Source: Pseudomonadota bacterium
Lineage (GTDB): Bacteria > Pseudomonadota > Gammaproteobacteria > Burkholderiales > Gallionellaceae
Assembly (NCBI GenBank): GCA_021783855.1
Contig: JAJXTL010000181.1
Coordinates: 1 to 5,376 of the forward strand
Direction of reading: 5' to 3'
Length of the DNA stretch: 5,376 nt
Part shown: positions 1-5,376 of the stretch, piece after piece
Layout: each line of letters begins with the position of its first letter
Position numbering within the stretch: position 1 is the first letter of the stretch
The notes under the pieces: generated by a model
Told to the model about the DNA's origin: nothing
The model's input: only the letters and a program-made list of their open reading frames with translations
Database searches by the model: none
Program-made: the position numbers and the translations under genes

Positions 1-3000
1 CCCTGCCTGCCAATCGTACGTTATGGTGGGGCGCCACTGCATTTGTAGACTGCCTGGCCAATCACGCCATCGAACCCAATTTTGCGGTCAAGCAACTATG
101 CGGACGCATCGATCTGCAAATGCGCCGCCAGGCTGAAGGCTCATATAAAGTCGCCGAACGCCTGCTCAAGGACATCCTTTATTTCGTGGCGAAAAGCCGC
201 GATGTCAGCGATCATGTCAAAGCCGTCAAACAGGCTTTTTCGCTGGATAACATGATGCCTGACGACAGCGCAGCATCCAGTGAAATGGCCGCGCTGCTGC
301 CGTTACTCAAGGAACTGCGCAATCTGCTTGGCCCAGCCAAGGAGTCCTGGCTCAAATTTACTGCCGGCAACCGTGACAGTTTGGCACAGTTCCGATCCCA
401 AACCTCCGCTTTGCTGACACGAACAACTGAACTGAAAAGCACACCACTGTTGAATCTGCTGACTCAAATCAGCGAGATCGCTGCATCACTGGACACGCTT
501 CCAACAGGCAAAAGCGAAACACTGGGCCTGGAAATTGCCACCGCACTATTACTGATTCAGAACACGCTGGAAAACTACCAGAACGTTACCGGCGAGCTGG
601 TTGCGCAAACCGATGTACAAATACAGCGGCTGCGCGCTGCTGCATACGGCGATGTGGATGTATCCCAGATACCGGAAATTCCGTTGCTGGATGAAATATC
701 GCGCCATGCCCAAGAGCGATTACTCATCGCCCAGGTTGCACAGGAAATCCAATCCAACCTGAACCACGCTGAAGAAGTACTGGATGCCTTTTTCCGTGAT
801 CCCGAACATGACCGCCAGGCGCTGGGCGGCATCAATAGCCCCCTGACACAGGTACAAGGAGCTTTGAGCATCCTGCAACTGGATCAGGCTGGTCAGCTAC
901 TCACTGCAGCACGAGACATTGTGTCGGGTTTTCAGGATCTCCAACAACCCATTAACGAAGCCGATTTTGCAGTCATCGCGGATGCCCTGAGTAGTCTCGG
1001 TCTGTATATTGACGCTCTCCGTCACCAGCGCAATGATGCGGACACGATTCTGCTTCCTGCGCTTCAGCAGATGGGTTTATATGAGCCTGAACCAGTCGCA
1101 CCGGTGGATGTGCAACCTGCCAGTGTCGAAGACAATCTGGATACCTTGAAACACAATCTACATGGTCAGCTGACAGCCTGGCAGGAAGCCCCCGACGAGG
1201 CACACACCCAAAAAAAGTTTTTGAGCGCACTGCATGAGCTGCAAGACGATGCCGAGCTCATCGGGGACTATGCGCTCAAACAACAATCCGCCGAGGCGCT
1301 AAAGCTTGCCGACAATGGCCCCAACCCCGAACTGTCTCAGGCTATTCAAAAGATCACGGGTAGTGAACCTGTCCTGCCCACATCCGCAATTGAAACTCCC
1401 GATGCAGCGACAAGCCAGGCGATTGATGCGGAACTGCTGGAAGTATTTCTGGAAGAAGCCTGTGAAGTACTCGATAGTATTGCCAGCAATCTGGAAGTAT
1501 GCCGCAACGAACCCCATAATCACGACAGCCTGACGACTCTGCGCCGTAATTTCCATACGCTGAAAGGCAGTGGCCGCATGGTTGGGCTCACCGACCTGGG
1601 TGAAGTAGCATGGAGCATCGAGCAGCTGCTTAATCAGTGGCTACAGGATGAAAAGCCAGCTAGCGCCGCCCTTCTTGATGTGCTGACAGAGGCGCACGGA
1701 CACTTTGATGGCTGGATTCAATCGCTAAAAGCCAGTGGACAAGCACTTATTTCAGCAAGTGAATTGGTGAGCAGGGCAAGCAAGTTACGCACGGGTGAAG
1801 AACTGGAACTGGCGCCGGTTCAAATAATACAAGACATCCAGTCCACTGAGGAACCAGTCACCCTGGCGACAGAGCCGACCATTCTGGAACCCGCGTCTCC
1901 TCCTGAATCAGAATCCAGCACGTCTGAATTCAACCTTGTAGATGAATCAGCCTCATCTGATATGCTCGAAACGGACTTCAGCGAACTCGGCTCGGATGCG
2001 GAGACAACTGAAATCGCCCCTCCCGAAGACGACCGTATCAGTATCGGCGCCAACCTGATTTCCGCGCCCTTACTGGACATTTTTCTACGCGAAGCCGAGC
2101 AACACCATGCCACATTGCGGCGTGAGTTCATGCGTCTGCAAGCCAATGCTGGTGAACCGGTTGCATACGATTTCATGCGTGCTGCACACACACTGGCTGG
2201 CATTGCCGGGACCACAGGCTTCACGGCGGTAGCCGATCTTGCACACGCGCTGGAAACATGGCTTACCCAATTGCAGGAAAGCGTTGCCCCATTACCTGCA
2301 GACAGCAAGCTTACAGACGAGACTATCACCACATTAGGTGAAATGCTCGACAGTATCCGTGCGCAACAATCTCCCGTACCTGGAAACGACCTCATTGCCG
2401 CCCTCGAGGCTCTGCAGGCCGCTACACTGGAATATGAGGCGCAGCTGTCCGACAACGAAGTGGCCAGCAATACTCCCGAGGTAGCGTCTATCGTCGAGGA
2501 AGATACTGTTCCGCCAGAAGCAATACATATTGATGAACCTGCGCCAGATCTTCCACATCTCAACACGCTGCTAGCCTCTGCCGAGGAGCAGCAGGTGCGG
2601 CGCAATATCGTGGATGATCTGGATGATCAGCTGCTGCCGATTTTCCTTGAGGAAGCGGCTGAACTGATGCCAAAAATTGGCGCTGAAAGCCGTAACTGGC
2701 GCGCAGACCCGGCTCAGGGCGAAGCGCCGGCGAGTTTGCAGCGCCTCTTGCATACCCTCAAGGGTAGCGCACGCATGGCCGGCGCCATGCGTCTTGGCGA
2801 ATTGACCCATGTCATGGAAACCCAGGTTGTCAACGCGCTTGAGTCCGGCTCCCTCGACACAGCCTATTTTGATGAATTTGAGATTGAACTGGATCGTCTG
2901 AACGACGCCTTGAACCAATTGCTGCACCCTGAAGCAGCCCCCATCCTCGGCGAGGAAATCCAGGCAGACCAGCAGGTCGCGCCACACATCACGCCAGTAC

Positions 3001-4847
3001 ACACACCCGCTGTGCCGCTGATCGAGCCTGAAACCAGCGCAAGCATGTTACGCGTACGTGCTGAAATGGTAGATCGTCTGGTCAATGAAGCGGGCGAAAT
3101 CAGTATCACCCGCTCGCGTCTGGAAAGCAGCGTATCCGGCATCAAGCAAAACGCGGCTGAATTGGCGGAAAATATCGGACGTTTGCGTGGCCAGCTGCGC
3201 GAACTGGAAATCCAGGCTGAAAGCCAGATGCAATCCACGCTGTCGCATATGCAAATGGATGACCAGCAGTTTGACCCACTCGAATTTGACCGTTTCACAC
3301 GCTTGCAAGAACTCACACGCATGATTGCCGAGAGTATTAACGACGTTGGCACCGTTCAGCAGAACATTACAGTCGGCCTCAACGAAACCGAGGCTGCTCT
3401 GACCCAGCAAGGCCGAATGACACGCGATCTGCAACAGGCATTGATGCATATTCGTATCGTGCCCCTGTCCAGCATTGCTGATCGCCTGCACCGCACAGTG
3501 CGCCGCGCGGCCAAAGACCTGGGTAAAAAAGCCAGCTTGCAGATCATTGGCGAGCAGGTTGAAATTGATCGCAGCGTACTGGAAAAAATGGTCGCTCCTT
3601 TCGAGCATTTGCTACGTAACGCCGTCGCTCACGGCCTTGAACTCCCCGCCGACAGGATAGCGTCCGGTAAATCGGAATATGGTGAAGTTGTACTGCATGC
3701 ACGCCAGGAAGGTAACGAAGTCATGCTGTCGCTGCGCGACGATGGTCGCGGGCTTGATCTGGAGGCAATTCGCGCCCGCGCAATCGCCAATGGCTTGTTG
3801 CAACCCGAGATTCACGTTGCCCCCAATCAGCTGATGCAATTCATTTTTTCGCCGGGCTTTTCCACAGCTGAATCGGTCACCGAACTGTCCGGCCGCGGCA
3901 TTGGCATGGATGTGGTCAAGAGCGAAATCACTAGCCTCGGGGGACGTATAGAAGTCGAGAGCGAGCTCGGCAAAGGTGCGCAGTTCATGATTTACCTGCC
4001 GCTGACCCTAGCCGTCACGCAGACAGTTCTGATCAAGGCTGGCGAGCACCTGTATGCGCTGCCATCCACCATGGTCGAACAAGTCCAGGAATACAAAAGC
4101 GAGGCTTTGGCCGATCTGCTTGCCACCGGCGCCATCAATTGGCAGGGTAATCACTACAACCTGTTCTACCTTCCGCATCTTCTGGGCCAGATGGAACAGG
4201 CGCATCTCTCGCAACGCTACAATGCCATTATTCTGCTGAGAAGCGCCACCCAACGCTGCGCCATTCTGGTGGACGAATTGATCGGCAACCGTGAGGTCGT
4301 GGTCAAAAATATCGGACCACAGTTAGCCCGGGTCAGCGGTATCGCTGGCGCCACGGTGCTCGGCAACGGCCAGGTCGTCCTCATTCTCAACCCGGTACAA
4401 CTGGCCCTGCGTCAAGGCGAACACACCGAGACGACAGTAGCACCCGTTATCGAAATTGACGCCGTACGCAGCAAAGTGGTGATGGTCGTTGATGACTCAC
4501 TCACAGTGCGCAAAATTACTGGCCGGTTGCTGGCGCGCGAAGGTTATGAAGTAATCACCGCCAAGGATGGACTGGATGCATTGCAAATGCTGCAGGATGT
4601 CATCCCGGACGTGATGTTGCTGGACATCGAAATGCCACGCATGGATGGTTTTGAACTGACTAAAACCATGCGTGCAGATGCGCAACTGGCCGGGGTGCCC
4701 ATTATCATGATTACCTCACGAACTGCAGATAAGCATCGTGATCACGCCTTGAGTCTGGGAGTTAATGCCTACCTCGGCAAACCTTTCCAGGAAGAAGAAC
4801 TGCTGGCCCACGTTGCACACTATATGCAGCAATCCGAAACTGTTTGA
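1..4847 (+). CDS. chpA: ChpA/PilL-type hybrid chemosensory histidine kinase/response regulator (5' partial)
   Basis: This is the cytoplasmic kinase of a Pil-Chp type chemosensory pathway. In known systems it takes input from the receptor PilJ through PilI and phosphorylates the response regulators PilG and PilH to control type IV pilus extension and retraction. The frame is open from base 3 to the TGA at 4845-4847, giving 1614 visible residues (numbered from base 3). Domains in order: helical ChpA-type N-terminal region (1-230); Hpt-like module with Thr282 where histidine is expected (about 235-310); Hpt with HTLKGSGRMVG, His518; acidic linker (about 603-680); Hpt with HTLAGIAGTTG, His729, lacking the usual lysine; Hpt with HTLKGSARMAG, His917; CheA-like dimerization helices, long form (about 1016-1188); HATPase with N-box Asn1206, DDGRG 1246-1250 and GRGIG 1297-1301; CheW-like domain (about 1338-1471); receiver with acidic pair Asp1497-Asp1498, phospho-acceptor Asp1541, Thr1571 and Lys1593. 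All catalytic motifs of the kinase and receiver look intact. The ATG at 120 is not the likely start: no convincing ribosome binding site precedes it, and the 39 codons before it read as family-like protein (LWWGA..., then VKQLCGRID). The N-terminus, probably with another Hpt-like module, is missing. Family assignment is firm; the pilL/chpA naming depends on lineage. Confidence 0.93.
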   Translation, partial: LPANRTLWWGATAFVDCLANHAIEPNFAVKQLCGRIDLQMRRQAEGSYKVAERLLKDILYFVAKSRDVSDHVKAVKQAFSLDNMMPDDSAASSEMAALLPLLKELRNLLGPAKESWLKFTAGNRDSLAQFRSQTSALLTRTTELKSTPLLNLLTQISEIAASLDTLPTGKSETLGLEIATALLLIQNTLENYQNVTGELVAQTDVQIQRLRAAAYGDVDVSQIPEIPLLDEISRHAQERLLIAQVAQEIQSNLNHAEEVLDAFFRDPEHDRQALGGINSPLTQVQGALSILQLDQAGQLLTAARDIVSGFQDLQQPINEADFAVIADALSSLGLYIDALRHQRNDADTILLPALQQMGLYEPEPVAPVDVQPASVEDNLDTLKHNLHGQLTAWQEAPDEAHTQKKFLSALHELQDDAELIGDYALKQQSAEALKLADNGPNPELSQAIQKITGSEPVLPTSAIETPDAATSQAIDAELLEVFLEEACEVLDSIASNLEVCRNEPHNHDSLTTLRRNFHTLKGSGRMVGLTDLGEVAWSIEQLLNQWLQDEKPASAALLDVLTEAHGHFDGWIQSLKASGQALISASELVSRASKLRTGEELELAPVQIIQDIQSTEEPVTLATEPTILEPASPPESESSTSEFNLVDESASSDMLETDFSELGSDAETTEIAPPEDDRISIGANLISAPLLDIFLREAEQHHATLRREFMRLQANAGEPVAYDFMRAAHTLAGIAGTTGFTAVADLAHALETWLTQLQESVAPLPADSKLTDETITTLGEMLDSIRAQQSPVPGNDLIAALEALQAATLEYEAQLSDNEVASNTPEVASIVEEDTVPPEAIHIDEPAPDLPHLNTLLASAEEQQVRRNIVDDLDDQLLPIFLEEAAELMPKIGAESRNWRADPAQGEAPASLQRLLHTLKGSARMAGAMRLGELTHVMETQVVNALESGSLDTAYFDEFEIELDRLNDALNQLLHPEAAPILGEEIQADQQVAPHITPVHTPAVPLIEPETSASMLRVRAEMVDRLVNEAGEISITRSRLESSVSGIKQNAAELAENIGRLRGQLRELEIQAESQMQSTLSHMQMDDQQFDPLEFDRFTRLQELTRMIAESINDVGTVQQNITVGLNETEAALTQQGRMTRDLQQALMHIRIVPLSSIADRLHRTVRRAAKDLGKKASLQIIGEQVEIDRSVLEKMVAPFEHLLRNAVAHGLELPADRIASGKSEYGEVVLHARQEGNEVMLSLRDDGRGLDLEAIRARAIANGLLQPEIHVAPNQLMQFIFSPGFSTAESVTELSGRGIGMDVVKSEITSLGGRIEVESELGKGAQFMIYLPLTLAVTQTVLIKAGEHLYALPSTMVEQVQEYKSEALADLLATGAINWQGNHYNLFYLPHLLGQMEQAHLSQRYNAIILLRSATQRCAILVDELIGNREVVVKNIGPQLARVSGIAGATVLGNGQVVLILNPVQLALRQGEHTETTVAPVIEIDAVRSKVVMVVDDSLTVRKITGRLLAREGYEVITAKDGLDALQMLQDVIPDVMLLDIEMPRMDGFELTKTMRADAQLAGVPIIMITSRTADKHRDHALSLGVNAYLGKPFQEEELLAHVAHYMQQSETV

Positions 4848-4852
4848 ATTCA

Positions 4853-4884
4853 GGCCCGCTGCTGTGCGGGCCGTCTTTCCGCTT
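4853..4884 (+). terminator. Candidate intrinsic terminator of the chpA-type gene
   Basis: Six bases after the kinase stop codon lies a perfect 7-bp inverted repeat, GGCCCGC at 4853-4859 and GCGGGCC at 4866-4872, with a 6-base loop. It is followed by a pyrimidine-rich tract (GTCTTTCCGCTTTTCC) on the plus strand. Position and stem strength fit a Rho-independent terminator for the rightward gene. The T-tract is interrupted by C and G, so termination may be incomplete. Read from the other strand, the hairpin is not followed by a T-run, so two-way function is less likely. Confidence 0.6.
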
Positions 4885-4898
4885 TTCCTTCCGTCCCC

Positions 4899-4913
4899 TC
4901 CCGGCATCCGGGA
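4899..4913 (-). terminator. Small hairpin downstream of uppP, possible terminator element
   Basis: A 6-bp inverted repeat (TCCCGG at 4899-4904, CCGGGA at 4908-4913) with a 3-base loop lies 15 bases past the uppP stop on the minus strand. In the uppP transcript it would be followed by a G/A-rich stretch rather than a U-run, so it does not meet the usual intrinsic-terminator pattern. It may instead be an mRNA 3'-end stabilising structure or chance. Low confidence. Confidence 0.25.
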
Positions 4914-4928
4914 CAACGCAGCGGAACC

Positions 4929-5376
4929 TTAGGCTGCGCTCGCAAACAAGGTATCGCGGAAATAAATCAGCAATATCACGCCAAACACGATGCGATACCA
5001 AGCGAAGATGGCAAAGCTATGGTTTGAAATATAACGTAGCAATGCACGAACAGCGAAAAATGCGCTCACAAAGGCAGTGACAAAACCAATTCCGAATACC
5101 ATGAAATCATGCACATGGAGTTCATGCCAATGCTTTGCTACTTCGTAGAAAGTCGCCGCAAACATGGTGGGTATGGCCAGGAAAAATGAAAACTCCGTGG
5201 CCGCCTGTCTCGACAGCCCGAAAATCATCCCCCCCATGATGGTGGCGCCAGAGCGCGACGTACCCGGCACGATGGAAAAAGCCTGCGCGAAACCCACTTT
5301 AAGCGCGTCCTTCCATGTCATGTCATCAACATGATGAATGCGCGGATTACGTGCGTATCGTTCCACGGCGAAAATC
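4929..5376 (-). CDS. uppP: Undecaprenyl-diphosphatase UppP/BacA (C-terminal half, 5' partial)
   Basis: This is the integral inner-membrane phosphatase that converts undecaprenyl diphosphate to undecaprenyl phosphate, recycling the lipid carrier for peptidoglycan and other surface polymers; overexpression of the family gives bacitracin resistance. The visible part is 148 residues, ending at TAA (4931-4929). The signature PGTSRSGAT is at 5267-5241, with the conserved Ser-Arg pair of the active site. Hydrophobic segments follow ([34 protein letters not shown], and the last around [16 protein letters not shown]). The arginine in WYRI (codon 4994-4992) probably matches the conserved C-terminal arginine of the family. 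The family is usually about 265-280 residues, so roughly the first 125, including the glutamate-rich (E/Q)xxxE motif, lie beyond the right edge. A GTG at 5366-5364 could be read as a start but is internal: the codons before it (Ile-Phe-Ala) continue the frame to the edge, and the signature motif would be too close to the N-terminus. The gene converges on the kinase gene with an 81-base gap; its promoter is not in the window. Confidence 0.95.
   Translation of the reverse strand, partial: IFAVERYARNPRIHHVDDMTWKDALKVGFAQAFSIVPGTSRSGATIMGGMIFGLSRQAATEFSFFLAIPTMFAATFYEVAKHWHELHVHDFMVFGIGFVTAFVSAFFAVRALLRYISNHSFAIFAWYRIVFGVILLIYFRDTLFASAA

Noticed and set aside
1820..2605. 261-codon open frame on the minus strand
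   Set aside because: It lies wholly antisense to the linker and middle Hpt of the kinase gene. Its translation is Ser/Ala/Cys/Arg-rich with no recognisable domain, as expected for the shadow of Glu/Asp/Ala/Leu-rich codons.
3048..3608. 186-codon open frame on the minus strand, with another of 162 codons at 2864-3352
   Set aside because: Both are antisense to the conserved dimerization region, overlap each other, and show no family resemblance.
4870..4879. GCCGTCT, resembling the first seven bases of the Neisseria DNA uptake sequence (GCCGTCTGAA)
   Set aside because: The last three bases do not match, I noticed no full copy in the window, and the terminator hairpin accounts for part of the match.
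4844..5080. 78-codon plus-strand frame overlapping the kinase stop and running into uppP
   Set aside because: It crosses the candidate terminator and is antisense to the conserved C-terminus of uppP. Its Arg/Ser/Gln-rich translation resembles no protein family I know.
5364..5366. GTG as the start of uppP
   Set aside because: The frame stays open to the window edge, and a start here would remove the N-terminal half of the enzyme, including catalytic glutamates. It is an internal valine codon.

Overview
The window holds two protein-coding genes in convergent orientation, both cut by the window edges, with an 81-base gap between them. The moderate GC content, the coding density and the two protein families suggest a betaproteobacterium, possibly of the Nitrosomonadales/Gallionella/Methylophilales kind. 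That placement is inferred from family resemblance; no taxonomic marker is present.

Positions 1-4847 (+) encode most of a very large hybrid chemosensory histidine kinase of the ChpA/PilL type, the signalling core of the Pil-Chp system that controls type IV pili and twitching motility. The reading frame is open to the left edge, so the gene starts outside the window. The 1614 visible residues run in this order: helical N-terminal region, Hpt-like module with threonine at the histidine position, full Hpt, acidic linker, atypical Hpt, linker, full Hpt, CheA-type dimerization region, HATPase, CheW-like domain, C-terminal receiver domain.

Positions 4848-4928 are the intergenic gap. It has a strong GC hairpin followed by a pyrimidine-rich tract, a good candidate terminator for the kinase gene. 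A second, smaller hairpin lies nearer the opposing gene.

Positions 4929-5376 (-) encode the C-terminal half of undecaprenyl-diphosphatase UppP (BacA), an integral membrane enzyme that recycles the lipid carrier for cell-wall synthesis. Its N-terminal half lies beyond the right edge. The two genes show no functional link; they only meet tail to tail.

I see no mobile element, CRISPR array, RNA gene or clearly new system here. The points of interest are the variation among the phosphotransfer modules of the kinase and the 5' truncation, which makes the first in-frame ATG a false start.
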